64,000 nt of DNA from Planctomycetota bacterium (lineage in GTDB: Bacteria > Planctomycetota > UBA8742 > UBA2392): assembly GCA_019636215.1 (NCBI GenBank), contig JAHBXZ010000004.1, positions 186,001 to 250,000 on the forward strand, given 5' to 3'. How positions within the stretch are numbered: position 1 is the stretch's first letter; each line of letters starts with the position of its first letter. Below the pieces are notes generated by a model, which was not told the DNA's origin, searched no databases, and saw only the letters and a program-made list of their open reading frames with translations. This document shows, piece by piece, positions 31,921 to 41,564 of the stretch. A program made the translations under genes and the position numbers.

Positions 31921-33246
31921 ATGCTGGTGATGAAGTTCGGCGGCACTTCGGTCAAAGACGCAACCCAGATCCACAAGGTCCTGGAGATCACGCGCGGCCG
32001 CATCAAGCGCAAGCCTGTGCTGGTGTGCAGCGCCCACAAGGGCATCACCGACAAGCTGATCCAGGCCGGGCACAAGGCCGCGCAGACCGGCGTGCCCGAT
32101 GCCGGGCCGATTCTGGACCAGCAGCGTTCGGTGCTCAAGGACGCCGGGTGCGACCCGCACATGCTGGATGCCTACTTTCGCGAGATTGAGGACCTGCTGC
32201 GCGGCATCAGCCTGGTGCGCGAGGCCAGCAAGCGCAGCATTGACTATCTTTCGGGTTTCGGCGAGCGCATGAGCTGCCGGGTGATTGCCGATTACTTCAC
32301 GCGCCACGGCCTGAAATCAGAGGCCTTTGACGCCTTTGACCTGGGGTACATCACCGACGAGAACTTCGGTTCGGCGCGCCCGCTGCCGGGCTATGAAGTG
32401 AAGATGGCCGAAGAATTCGGCCGCCGCGTGGGCAAGGATGTCACGGCCATCATCACCGGTTTTGTCGGCAAGACCAGCAACGGCGAACTGACCACCGTGG
32501 GCCGCAACGGCAGCGACTTCACCGCCACTTGCTTCGCCGCCGGCCTGAGCGCCGAAGAATGCGAGATCTGGACCGACACCGACGGCGTGATGACCGCCGA
32601 CCCCAGCCTGATCAAGGACGCGCGCAGCATCCCCGTGATGAGCTTCGCCGAGGCCAGCGAACTGGCCTATTACGGCGGGCGGGTGCTGCACCCCAGCACA
32701 CTGCTGCCGGCGATCAAGCGCAACATCCCGGTGCGCGTGCTGAACACCAACCGGCCGGAGCACCCCGGAACGGTGATCACGGAAAGCGGCGGCGACAACG
32801 GCCTGCCGATCACCAGCATTGCCTACAAGGAAGGCCAGGCCGTCATCACGATTGAAAGCACCATGATGCTGGGCCAGCCGGGCTTCCTTGCGAAAGTGTT
32901 CGACGTGCTGGGCCGCGACGGCGTGGACATTGACATGATCAGCACCAGCGAAGTCAGCGTCAGCATGACCTGCCCCGAGCTGCCGAACCTGAATGTGGTG
33001 GTCAAGCACCTGGAACAGTTCGGCCGCGTAAGCCTGGTGACCGACAAGACAATCGTGTGTGTGGTCGGCAAGAACGTGCGCGAACAGAAGGGCTTGGGCG
33101 CCAAGGTGTTTACGGCCCTGCGCGACAGCGACGTGAACGTGGAGATGATCAGCCAGGGCGCAAACAAGATCAACCTGAGCTTCTTGATTGACGACGCGGC
33201 CATCCCCCGCGCGATCCCGGCCCTGCACAAGGCCTTGTTCGGTTAA
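31921..33246 (+). CDS. lysC: Aspartate kinase (monofunctional)
   Basis: 441 residues. It phosphorylates L-aspartate, the first step to lysine, threonine, methionine and diaminopimelate. The N-terminal MKFGGTSV motif (about 4-11), SGFGERMSC (about 113-121), [11 protein letters not shown] (substrate loop, a variant of the usual GRGGSD) and [12 protein letters not shown] are complete. Two ACT domains follow (about 300-441: [20 protein letters not shown] and [19 protein letters not shown]), the normal site of allosteric feedback. The gene stands alone; its stop overlaps the stop of the convergent FDH beta gene. A GAGG ribosome site precedes the ATG. Confidence 0.95.
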   Translation: MLVMKFGGTSVKDATQIHKVLEITRGRIKRKPVLVCSAHKGITDKLIQAGHKAAQTGVPDAGPILDQQRSVLKDAGCDPHMLDAYFREIEDLLRGISLVREASKRSIDYLSGFGERMSCRVIADYFTRHGLKSEAFDAFDLGYITDENFGSARPLPGYEVKMAEEFGRRVGKDVTAIITGFVGKTSNGELTTVGRNGSDFTATCFAAGLSAEECEIWTDTDGVMTADPSLIKDARSIPVMSFAEASELAYYGGRVLHPSTLLPAIKRNIPVRVLNTNRPEHPGTVITESGGDNGLPITSIAYKEGQAVITIESTMMLGQPGFLAKVFDVLGRDGVDIDMISTSEVSVSMTCPELPNLNVVVKHLEQFGRVSLVTDKTIVCVVGKNVREQKGLGAKVFTALRDSDVNVEMISQGANKINLSFLIDDAAIPRAIPALHKALFG

Positions 33247-34754
33247 CGCCGGGCGAATTCCTGGGGCCAGTACTTCATGGCGCTTTCCAGGGGCTTGGCC
33301 GCGACCATGCCCAGGCCGCAGATGCTGCCTTCTTCCATTTCCCAGCCGATGTCGCCGGCGTGTTTCAGCGCGCCCGGGTCGCCGGTCTTCAGGTACTTGG
33401 TGGTCTGGCGGTGCAGGTACCTGCTTCCGATGCGGCAGGGCGCGCACTGGCCGCAGGACTCCACTTCAAAGAACTCGAGCTGCCACTGCGCGGCCTTGGC
33501 CATGTCAACGGTGTCGTTCAGCACCACCACGCCGGCGCTGCCAAGCATCGAGCCTTCTTTCGCCAGGTTCTTAAAGTCCAGCGGCGTGCTGCTCTTGCTG
33601 ATCGGCAGAAAGCCGCTGCTGGCCCCGCCCGGTGAAAAGGCCTTGGGTGTTCCTTCATAGCCGCCGGCCACGGCCACCAGTTCGTCCAGTGTCGCGCCCA
33701 GCGGCAGCTCATACACCCCGGGCTGGTTCACGTGGCCGCTGATGCAGTACAGCTTGCTGCCGGCCTCGGTGCGGCCCAGCGCCTTGAAGGCGGGCCCGCC
33801 GTTGTGAAAAATCCAGGGTACGCAGGCCAGCGTTTCGACGTTGTTGATCAGCGTGGGTTTGCCGCGGAAACCGAACTCGTGCGGAAACGGCGGCTTCAGG
33901 CGGGGCATGCCGCGCTTGCCTTCCATGCTTTCCAGCAGGGCCGTTTCCTCGCCGCAGATGTAGGCGCCGTGGCCCTGGTGAAAGTACCACGACACGAAGT
34001 TCAGCCTGGCTTCCATGCGCTTGAGGGCAGCCTTGACGGCCTCGTACTCGGCCCGGAACTCGCCGCGGATGTAGAAGTGGCATTCACCGGCACCCACGGC
34101 ATGGGCGGCAATCGCCATGCCCTCAATGATCTTGTCGGGCCGGCGCAGCATGGTCTCGCGGTCCTTGAAGGTGGCGGGCTCAGCTTCGTCAGCGTTGCAG
34201 ACGACGTAGCGCTCGGTTTCCTTCTGGGTACTGACGCCCTTCCACTTGATGTGGGCGGGAAAGCCGGCACCGCCGCGGCCCTGCAGGCCGGACTCCTCCA
34301 GCAGCCTGAAGATATCCGCCGGCGCCATGGCGCGGGCTTTGTCCAGTGCCGCCAACGTGTAATCAGGCTCGCCGGCAAGGTTGACAGCCAGCCCGGGGTT
34401 GGCCGGCGTTACGCCGCGCGGGCCGCGCGACTTGTCAAAGACCTTCAGGTTTTCGTCCAGTGCCGCGGGCGCGCGGTCGCACTGGCCAAGGCAGGAAACT
34501 TCCTCGACCTCTTTGCCCTGCGCGCGAAGCTGCGCCACAAGCTCGTCGCTGCCGCGGATACGGCAGCTCAGGCCGTTGCACACGCGCACACGCGGGCCGC
34601 CCTTGAGCAGCGTGTAGAACGTGCCGGAACCCCAGATTTCGGCTTCGCTGACCTTTGTGCGGCGGGCAACCTCGCGCACGTTGTCGGCAGTCACGCCGCC
34701 GAGTTCTTCCAGCAGGTGCAGGATCTCTTCACGCCTTGCGCCGGTCTTTTGCAT
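33243..34754 (-). CDS. fdsB: NAD-dependent formate dehydrogenase beta subunit (NuoE-NuoF fusion)
   Basis: 503 residues from ATG 34754. The N-terminal NuoE/thioredoxin-like domain has the [2Fe-2S] cysteines in VCNGLSC and VSCLGQC. The NuoF part follows, with the FMN/NADH site GRGGAGFP..IKWKG, ICGEETALLESMEGKRG and the [4Fe-4S] motif SCGQCAPCRIGS, whose fourth Cys lies in GSICGLG. NuoE-NuoF fusions are typical of the beta (diaphorase) subunit of soluble formate dehydrogenases, passing electrons from formate to NAD+. The probable alpha subunit is encoded 3 kb away on the opposite strand. Alternative: a bidirectional hydrogenase subunit, but no hydrogenase gene is seen. Confidence 0.85.
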   Translation of the reverse strand: MQKTGARREEILHLLEELGGVTADNVREVARRTKVSEAEIWGSGTFYTLLKGGPRVRVCNGLSCRIRGSDELVAQLRAQGKEVEEVSCLGQCDRAPAALDENLKVFDKSRGPRGVTPANPGLAVNLAGEPDYTLAALDKARAMAPADIFRLLEESGLQGRGGAGFPAHIKWKGVSTQKETERYVVCNADEAEPATFKDRETMLRRPDKIIEGMAIAAHAVGAGECHFYIRGEFRAEYEAVKAALKRMEARLNFVSWYFHQGHGAYICGEETALLESMEGKRGMPRLKPPFPHEFGFRGKPTLINNVETLACVPWIFHNGGPAFKALGRTEAGSKLYCISGHVNQPGVYELPLGATLDELVAVAGGYEGTPKAFSPGGASSGFLPISKSSTPLDFKNLAKEGSMLGSAGVVVLNDTVDMAKAAQWQLEFFEVESCGQCAPCRIGSRYLHRQTTKYLKTGDPGALKHAGDIGWEMEEGSICGLGMVAAKPLESAMKYWPQEFARR

Positions 34755-34809
34755 GGGCGCAGTGTAGGGATGCGCGGCCCCCGCGCCAAGGCAACGGCAT
34801 GTGACCGCA

Positions 34810-35388
34810 TTACGGCTTGGCCGACCACAGCCCGACCTTTTCGGCCTTGGCACGGGATTCGGCCTTGACCATACGGTCGCGCAGACCGGCGTCTTCGATT
34901 TCGTTGATGTTGCGGATGCGTACCAGGCCTTCGCTCAGCATGGCCTGGTTCACGCACAGGTAGCCGCCGGGGATCATGCGCCCGGGCTTGCCGTCGGCGC
35001 CGGTTTCGTAGGCCTGGACATACACGATGCCATAGATGGTGTAGCGTTGCAGGTCGCTGTCGATCGCGGGCTTGATGAACAGCTGTTCCTCGGCGGCCAG
35101 ATACCGCGCCATCCATTCCTGCGTCATGGCAAAGGTGCGGGGGGCCTGTTTCTCGGGCAGGCCTTCCACGCCCAGCAGTCGCACTTCGCGCTCGGTGGGG
35201 GTGTTGCTGTTGACAATGATGGTGTGGGGGGCCTTCAACAATGTGGGGCGGGCCACCAGGCGACCGGCGCTGTCCAGCACAAGTTCCTCGGACTTGCCGC
35301 GCTTGATCGGGTTGCCCGAGTTATCGACTTCCTGCGTGATGCAGCCCGCCAGCAACAGGGTCAGTGCCAGTATGGCCATGCGTGCCAT
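34810..35388 (-). CDS. Lipoprotein with thermonuclease (SNase)-like domain
   Basis: 192 residues. A signal peptide with lipobox LLLAGC (Cys about 16) is followed by a domain with REVRLLGVEGLPEK, a long middle and a C-terminal half (LSEGLVRIRN... RAKAEKVGLWS). This matches the fold of staphylococcal-nuclease-like proteins. The usual catalytic Arg/Glu/Arg set is not clearly present, so activity is uncertain. An AGGAGACTCGC ribosome site precedes ATG 35388; a second ATG 9 bp later would also work. It lies between the beta-subunit gene and the kinase gene. Confidence 0.65.
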   Translation of the reverse strand: MARMAILALTLLLAGCITQEVDNSGNPIKRGKSEELVLDSAGRLVARPTLLKAPHTIIVNSNTPTEREVRLLGVEGLPEKQAPRTFAMTQEWMARYLAAEEQLFIKPAIDSDLQRYTIYGIVYVQAYETGADGKPGRMIPGGYLCVNQAMLSEGLVRIRNINEIEDAGLRDRMVKAESRAKAEKVGLWSAKP

Positions 35389-35472
35389 GCGAGTCTCCTG
35401 GCATTGTAACGGCTGAAGCAGCCGCAAGTTGGCACGGCACGGCAGGTTGGGTACACTTGGGGGCTCCCTGCC

Positions 35473-37653
35473 ATGCCCCGTCCGGCGTCTGTTATGGCCA
35501 CAGAAAACCTTGCTTTCAAGTTGATTGGCCAGACCATCGGCGGATGCCAGGTCAAGAAACTGATCGGCACCGGCGGCATGGGCGCGGTTTACCTGGCGCA
35601 CCAGTTGTCGCTGGGCAAAGAAGTTGCGCTGAAGGTTCTGGACGACAACTGGGCCAAGCACACCCGGCACGTGGAGGGCTTCCTGCGCGAGGCCCGTCTG
35701 GCCGCCAAGCTGGAAGACGAACACATCGTGCAGATCTATGACGTGGGCACCGACGGCCGCCATCACTTCATTGTGATGCAGCTTGCCCGTGGCGAGATTC
35801 TGAAGGACAGGCTCAAGCGCGGCGCGCTGGAAGTAGAGGAAGCCCTGAAGTACGTAGAGGGCATTGCCCGCGGCCTTGCGATGGCGCACCGGCACAACAT
35901 TGTTCACCGCGACATCAAGCCCGGCAACCTGGTGATCGGCGAAGACGGCGTGGTCAAGATTCTGGACTTCGGCCTGGCCAAGTTAGAGGAGGCCGAAAGC
36001 GACAAAAGCCAGGGCCAGTTCATGGGCAGCATTGCCTACATGTCGCCCGAACAAAGCGAATACATGCCGATTGACGCCCGCACGGACATTTACTCGCTGG
36101 GGGTGACGGCGTGGCAGTGCCTGGCCGGGCAGATGCCCTTTCGCGGGGAAAACAACTTTGACCTGATTGTGAAGCACCATGCCGAGGAGCCCGTGGCACC
36201 CAGCGTGGTGCGGCGCGATGTTCCGCTGACGGTTTCGCGTGTGGTGCTGCGCATGATGGCCAAGAACCCCGCCGATCGTTACGCAACCGTGGACGACCTG
36301 CTTCTGGACCTGAAGCTGATCCGGCGTCACCAGCTTCCGGCCGCGCCCAGCCCCTGGGGGCGCCGCACCCTGAACCCGCAGCCGCTGGACCTGGCCGGCC
36401 AGAGCAGCGAGAAGCTGTACAAGAACGCCCTGGAAATGCAGCGCGAGCTGTTCGGGGCCGGCAAGGCCGTGGTGCCGATGCGCGAACTGCTGCCCAAAAT
36501 GGGGGCCAAGCCTCGCGCCGTCACAGACCCGGGGCTGGTGCCGGCGACATTTCTGGAAACCCGCTGCGGCGAAAAGCGCATGCCGCTGGCCACCGTGGCG
36601 CGGTACCAGTTCGCGCCACCGGAATGCGAAGACAAACTGGGCTACGGCGAGCGCTTTCGCCTGTACAGCATGGACGAGCGGCTGGTGATCCGCGTACGCG
36701 GGCCCAAGCCCCTGGGCGTGGTGGATGTGCAGCGGCTGTTTGACCTGCTGGAGGCGCTGCCGCAGGGTGTGAAGCAGCTTGCGGTGGCCGTTGACCCGGA
36801 TTACTCGGCGCAGGGCAGTGACATCCGCTGGGTGGTGGACACCTACAACATTCTCGACAAGCGCGGCTGTCAGTTCACGCTGATCGTGGGCAGCATGGAA
36901 AACCACACCACGTTTGTGAACCTGGGCATCGACAGCCATATCAAGCTGGAACTGGAACTGGAACGCACCCTGACTGTCAGCCTGGACCGCCTTTCGGCCC
37001 GCGAGACACCCGCGCCCGCCGCGCCGGAGGCCGCCGCGCCGCTGACACCCAGCGCGCAGGCCATGGTCGCCCAGATTGAGTCGCTGCTTTCGGGCGGCAA
37101 CCTGGTCGAGGCCGCCCGCGCCTGGCGCAGGCTGGTCAGCGAAGGCCTGGAACGCCGCCAGCTTGCCTCGCTGGATGACCTGCGTTCCAGCCTGTACGAC
37201 GCGCTGCTGCACGATGGCCGCGAAGCCATGGAGGCCGACGACCACGACACCGCCACCGAGCGCTTTAACACGTTGATTGACCTTGACCCCGGCCGCTATG
37301 AGGGCCACTTTCACAAGGGCCTGCTGCTCAAGAGCGAAGGCAAACTTGAGTACGCCCAGGCGTTCTTGACCCAGGCCATCCTGGCCGCGCCCGACGAGGC
37401 CGAGCTGTTCTATCACCGCGCGATTGTGCGCTCGCGCGTTGACGACCTTGAAGGCGCGTTGCGCGACCTTGACATGGCGTTGCAGCACAACCCGCGGCTT
37501 GTTGCGGCCTATTACAACCGCGCCAAAGTGCACCAGCAGATGGGCCGGGGCGACCTGGCCAAGCGCGACATGCAGATGTACCAGCGGCTGAAGGGCGGCA
37601 CGGGCAGCAGCCAGCGCGCCGGCAGCCCGGCCCCGAAGGCCGAGGGCGTATAG
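35473..37653 (+). CDS. Ser/Thr protein kinase with STAS-like domain and TPRs
   Basis: 726 residues (719 from the second ATG at 35494). The kinase domain (about 20-290) is complete: GTGGMGAVY loop, VALKVL lysine, HRDIKPGN catalytic loop, DFGLAK, a SPEQ-type activation segment and DIYSLGV. There is no TM helix. A region at about 365-505 (RFRLYSMDERLVIRVRG... NHTTFVNLGIDSHIKLE) resembles a STAS/anti-anti-sigma fold. About three TPRs follow at the C-terminus (RYEGHFHKGLLLKSEGKLEYAQ, AELFYHRAIVRS, VAAYYNRAKVHQQ). It is probably a cytoplasmic signalling hub; its substrates are unknown. Confidence 0.9.
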   Translation: MPRPASVMATENLAFKLIGQTIGGCQVKKLIGTGGMGAVYLAHQLSLGKEVALKVLDDNWAKHTRHVEGFLREARLAAKLEDEHIVQIYDVGTDGRHHFIVMQLARGEILKDRLKRGALEVEEALKYVEGIARGLAMAHRHNIVHRDIKPGNLVIGEDGVVKILDFGLAKLEEAESDKSQGQFMGSIAYMSPEQSEYMPIDARTDIYSLGVTAWQCLAGQMPFRGENNFDLIVKHHAEEPVAPSVVRRDVPLTVSRVVLRMMAKNPADRYATVDDLLLDLKLIRRHQLPAAPSPWGRRTLNPQPLDLAGQSSEKLYKNALEMQRELFGAGKAVVPMRELLPKMGAKPRAVTDPGLVPATFLETRCGEKRMPLATVARYQFAPPECEDKLGYGERFRLYSMDERLVIRVRGPKPLGVVDVQRLFDLLEALPQGVKQLAVAVDPDYSAQGSDIRWVVDTYNILDKRGCQFTLIVGSMENHTTFVNLGIDSHIKLELELERTLTVSLDRLSARETPAPAAPEAAAPLTPSAQAMVAQIESLLSGGNLVEAARAWRRLVSEGLERRQLASLDDLRSSLYDALLHDGREAMEADDHDTATERFNTLIDLDPGRYEGHFHKGLLLKSEGKLEYAQAFLTQAILAAPDEAELFYHRAIVRSRVDDLEGALRDLDMALQHNPRLVAAYYNRAKVHQQMGRGDLAKRDMQMYQRLKGGTGSSQRAGSPAPKAEGV

Positions 37654-37738
37654 ACCTGCGTCACAGGGCATTGGCCCCGGCCACTTGCCACCGCTGCATG
37701 TCGTGGGACAATGGTATGCTGGTGGGTCGGTGCGACCA

Positions 37739-40525
37739 ATGAGCGATCGTTTCAACATCACCGTGGACGGCAAGCCCGTGGCTGCAAAGCCCGGCGAAAC
37801 CGTGCTTCGCGCCTGCCAGCGCGAGGGCATCCACATTCCGACGCTGTGCGACGACACACGGCTTGACCCCATGGGTGCCTGCCGCGCCTGCCTGGTAGAG
37901 GTTGACGGCCAGCGTCGCCTTCAGCCCGCCTGCGCGTGGAAGGCCGCGCCGAACCAGAACGTCAAGACGCACGCAAGCAGCCCGCGCGTGCAGAAACACC
38001 AGGACCTGCTGGTCAGCCTGTACATGGCCGACCACAAGCTGGACGAGTCAGGCCTGCCCATCGAAACCGCCAACAGCAACCAGTTGCGCAGTTGGGCCCA
38101 GGAAACCCGGCCCGTCAGCCTTGAGGCCGTGGAGGCGCCCCGCGCCGCGCGTGCCGGGGACAAGAACCCGTACATCCAGTACAACCCCGAACTGTGCATC
38201 CTGTGTGCGCGCTGCACGCGCTATTGCGACGAGATTGAGGCTGTCAACGCCATCACCCTTACCAACCGCGGCAGTGAAACCACCATCGGCACCGCGGGCA
38301 TGAAGGGCCTGCTGGAAACCACCTGCGAGTTGTGCGGCGGCTGCATCGACACCTGCCCCACAGGTGCCCTGGTCGAGAAAAAGGCGATTGAGATTCTTCC
38401 GCACCAGCTGGAGCGCAAGGTGCGCACCACCTGCAACTATTGCGGCGTGGGCTGTCAGATGGACCTGAATGTCGCCAAAGTGAACGGCCAGGAAAAGGTC
38501 GTGCGGGTCACCAGCCCGCCGCCGGGCGAAACCGTCAATGACGGTAACCTGTGCGTGAAGGGCCGCTTTGCCTACGACTTCATCCACCACAAGGACCGCA
38601 TCACCGAACCGATGATCCGCAAGGCCGATGGCAATCTGCACGCCGTCAGCTGGCCCGAAGCGCTTAAGTTTGCCGCCGAGGGCATGAACCGCGTCAAGCA
38701 GCGCCACGGCCCCGGCGCGCTGGGCTTCATTTCTTCGGCCCGCTGCACCGGCGAAGAAAACTTCCTGATGGGCAAGGTGTCGCGCGCGGCCTTCAAGACC
38801 GGCAACGTGCACTCGTGTGCTGCCACATGACATTTCCCCACGGAACAAGCTCTCGTGAAGAGCTTCGGCGCGGGTGTGATGTCCAACAGCATCCCGGAAA
38901 TCCGGGACCTGGACTTCATGTTTGTGATCGGCAGCAACACCACTGAGGCGCACCCGATCATCGCCATGGAAATGAAGGTCGCCCGCCAGCGCGGCGCGCG
39001 CCTTGTCGTGGCCGACCCGCGCAAGATCTGGCTGACCGAGTACGCCGACACCCACATGCAGCTCAAGCCTGGCAGCGACGTGTGGCTGATCAACGCCATG
39101 ATGAAGGCGATTGCCGATGAGGGGCTGGTCGACAAAGACTTCATCGCCAAACACACCGAAGGCTGGCCGGAACTGAAGGCCAATCTGCAGAAGTTTAACC
39201 TGCAGGAAGCCGAGAAAATGACCGGCGTGCCCGCGGCCGCCATCAAGGCCGTGGCGCTCGAGTACGCCCGCACCCGCAAGGCCGCCATCTACTACACGCT
39301 GGGCATCACCGAACACGCCCACGGCACGGACAACATCTTCAGCCTGGCCAACCTGGTGATGATGACCGGCCACCTGGGCGTGCCCTTTGGCGGTTTGAAC
39401 TCGCTGCGCGGCCAGAATAACGTGCAGGGCGCGACCGACGCCGGCGCGACGCCGTTGTATTACACGGGCTTCCAGCCGGCGGACGACCCGGCCAACCGCG
39501 CCAAGTTCGAAAAGGCCTGGAATACAGATCTGCCCGCGGGTGTCGGCCTGAACCTCAACGCGATCATGAAGGGCGTTGAAGAAGGCCACGTGAAGGCGCT
39601 GTACGTGATGGGCGAAGACATCTTGATCTCCGAGCCAAACACCAATCACCTGGAACACGGGGTGAAGGAACTTGAGTTCCTGATCCACCAGGACATCTTC
39701 ATGAACGAGACCACGAAGTACGCCCACGTGGTCTTCCCCGGCGCCAACTTTGCGGAAAAAGACGGCGTGTTCACCAACACCGACCGCCGCGTCCAGCGTG
39801 TGCGCAAGGCCGTGAACCCGCCCGGCAATGCCCGCCCAGACTGGGAAATCCTGGCCGATTTCGCCCGTGCTGCCGGCTACGCCATGCCGCATTACAAGAA
39901 CGCCGGCGAGGTCTACGCCGAGATTGCCAGCCTTGCCCCGCGTTATGCGGGCATCAGCCACGAACGGCTGGACCGCACGCCGATGGGCATCCAGTGGCCC
40001 TGCACCAGCACTGAGCACGAAGGCACCGTCTACATGCACAAGGACGGGCCGGTGAAGGGCAAGGGCACGTTCATTGTCACCAACTATCGCCCGCCGGTCG
40101 AACTGCCCGACAGCGAGTACCCGTTCAACCTGGCCACCGGCCGCGTGCTGTACCATTACAACGCTGGCACCCAGACGCGCCGCGACACCGGGACCATGGA
40201 CAAGGTGGGCGAATGCTTCATTGAGGTGCACGAAGAAGACGCCGCCAGGCTGGGCGTCAAAGACGGCGACATGGTCAAGATCGTGTCCCGGCGCGGCGGC
40301 ATTAAGGCCAAAGTGTGGCAATCCGGCCGCGTGCAGAAGGGCAACGTGTGGATGCCCCTGCACTTTGTCGAGGCCGCCATCAACAAGCTGACGGTAGACG
40401 TAGGCGACCCGCTGGCCGGCACCGCCGAGTACAAGGTCTGCGCCGTAAACCTGATCCCGATCAAGCCCGGCAAACCCGCCCAGGCCGAAGCCGAACTACA
40501 GGCCGTCCGCCACCCGCAGCACTGA
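37739..40525 (+). CDS. fdhA: Selenocysteine formate dehydrogenase alpha subunit (UGA at 38828-38830 read as Sec)
   Basis: 928 residues if UGA codon 364 is decoded as selenocysteine; otherwise it splits into two frames. In order: NuoG-like [2Fe-2S] domain (Cys 37, 48, 51, 65), two [4Fe-4S] motifs (CILCARCTRYC and CELCGGCIDTC), the MopB Fe-S motif CNYCGVGC plus CVKGRF, then the molybdopterin domains. The UGA falls in NVHSCAAT-U-HFPT. Formate dehydrogenases have their catalytic Cys/Sec there, followed by the conserved His. The downstream frame continues with GAGVMSNSI without a gap. A SECIS-like hairpin follows. Oxidises formate with a Mo/W cofactor, probably passing electrons to the beta subunit. 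ATG 37739 starts the conserved NuoG-like domain. Confidence 0.9.
38828..38830 (+). other. In-frame UGA, predicted selenocysteine codon
   Basis: Recoding position within the formate dehydrogenase gene, residue 364. The next codon is CAT (His), the conserved neighbour of the active-site Cys/Sec. Coding continues in the same frame for 564 codons. Confidence 0.88.
38847..38865 (+). promoter_or_regulatory. SECIS-like hairpin in the formate dehydrogenase mRNA
   Basis: A 7-bp perfect stem, AAGCTCT paired with AGAGCTT, closed by loop CGTGA. The loop begins 23 nt after the UGA. Bacterial SECIS elements have an apical loop 16-37 nt downstream with a G in its first positions (here C-G-U); both criteria are met. 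The stem-loop lies within the coding frame. Confidence 0.75.
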
Positions 40526-40570
40526 CTACGCGCCATCGCATCGTTACAATGCGCAGCTCAAGGAGAGCCC

Positions 40571-41494
40571 ATGCGGAAGATGCTTGTGCTTGCATTGACA
40601 CTGCTGCTGGCCGCCTGTGGCGGCAGCCCCAGCCGCACCGATGACCGCCGCGGCCCGGACCCCGAGCCCGAAACGCAGGAGCCGGTCTGGCGTGAAGACC
40701 AGAAGCCTGCTGACCCCAAGGTGGAAAAGAAGCCGGCCGAGCCCGCCAAGCCTGCTGACCCCAAGGTGGAAAAGAAGCCGGCCGAGCCCCCCAAGCCTGC
40801 TGACCCCAAGGTGGAAAAGAAGCCGGCCGAGCCCGCCAAGCCTGCTGACCCCAAGGTGGAAAAGAAGCCGGCCGAGCCCGCCAAGCCTGCTGACCCAAAA
40901 GTCGAAAAGAAGCCCGAAGAGCCGCCCAGGCCGGTTGGCCCCCTTACCAACAAGGAACTGCTGGCGGACGAGTTCATTGAGGACGTCAAGGGCCGCCTGA
41001 GCGCGCTGGAAGACACCAAGTCGTTCAAACACGCCAAGCAGGAGTTCAAGCACTTCAACGACAAGCTCGACAAGGTGCTCACCGAACGCAAACAGGCCAA
41101 GCCGAACCAGAAGAACATCGAAAAAGCCTGGGCCGAGTGCATCAAGGCATGGTTCCAGGCGCGCTATGCACTGCTGCTGTTTCTGCACCTGCACACTCCT
41201 GACAAGGAGTTCATGACGGTGTTCATCCACGAGCGCGCCGAGGTGCTGGCCTTGAGCGATGCAGAGTTGAAGTCCGCCGCCTGCCGCGCCAGCCAGGCCG
41301 CCGCCGAGGTTTCCTCAGAGATGTCCCGCGAGCTGGGGCGCTTCCAGGGCGACTACCTGAAGAACGACCTGGTCTGCAGCCAGGTCTACCAGGACAAGAC
41401 CATGCAGAAGACCTGGGAAGACGACCGCAAGAAGTGGTCCGATGCCGCTGAAGGAAAGATTGACAGCAAGGAACTGCAGCGCTTCAAGGACTGA
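40571..41494 (+). CDS. Lipoprotein with a 15-residue repeat linker, unknown function
   Basis: 307 residues. The signal peptide ends in lipobox LLLAAC (Cys about 16). A Pro/Glu-rich linker follows with five copies of a 15-residue unit (KPADPKVEKKPAEPA; 45 bp each, 40703-40927), then a helical C-terminal domain of about 190 residues (LTNKELLADEFIEDVKG...). The linker is a typical spacer that lets an anchored domain reach through the cell wall or periplasm. The C-terminal domain is not recognised. An AAGGAGAGCCC ribosome site precedes the ATG. It starts 45 bp after the formate dehydrogenase stop, so co-transcription is possible. Confidence 0.75.
   Translation: MRKMLVLALTLLLAACGGSPSRTDDRRGPDPEPETQEPVWREDQKPADPKVEKKPAEPAKPADPKVEKKPAEPPKPADPKVEKKPAEPAKPADPKVEKKPAEPAKPADPKVEKKPEEPPRPVGPLTNKELLADEFIEDVKGRLSALEDTKSFKHAKQEFKHFNDKLDKVLTERKQAKPNQKNIEKAWAECIKAWFQARYALLLFLHLHTPDKEFMTVFIHERAEVLALSDAELKSAACRASQAAAEVSSEMSRELGRFQGDYLKNDLVCSQVYQDKTMQKTWEDDRKKWSDAAEGKIDSKELQRFKD
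40703..40927. repeat. 45-bp tandem repeats (five copies) in the lipoprotein gene
   Basis: Copies start at 40703, 40748, 40793, 40838 and 40883. The first four are nearly identical at the DNA level; the fifth has diverged. The unit encodes 15 residues, so copy-number changes would stay in frame. Confidence 0.95.
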
Positions 41495-41564
41495 CTTGAC
41501 CGCGGCACTGGCTTTCGGGCGATGGTGGTTGCAGACCCGAACGTAGAACAGGCATCGGAAGTTT

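Noticed and set aside
37739..38830. The formate dehydrogenase gene as a truncated gene or pseudogene ending at TGA 38828
   Set aside because: The following 564 codons continue the same protein in the same frame without any gap, the residue is the catalytic Cys/Sec position followed by His, and a SECIS-like hairpin is present. Selenocysteine explains all of this.
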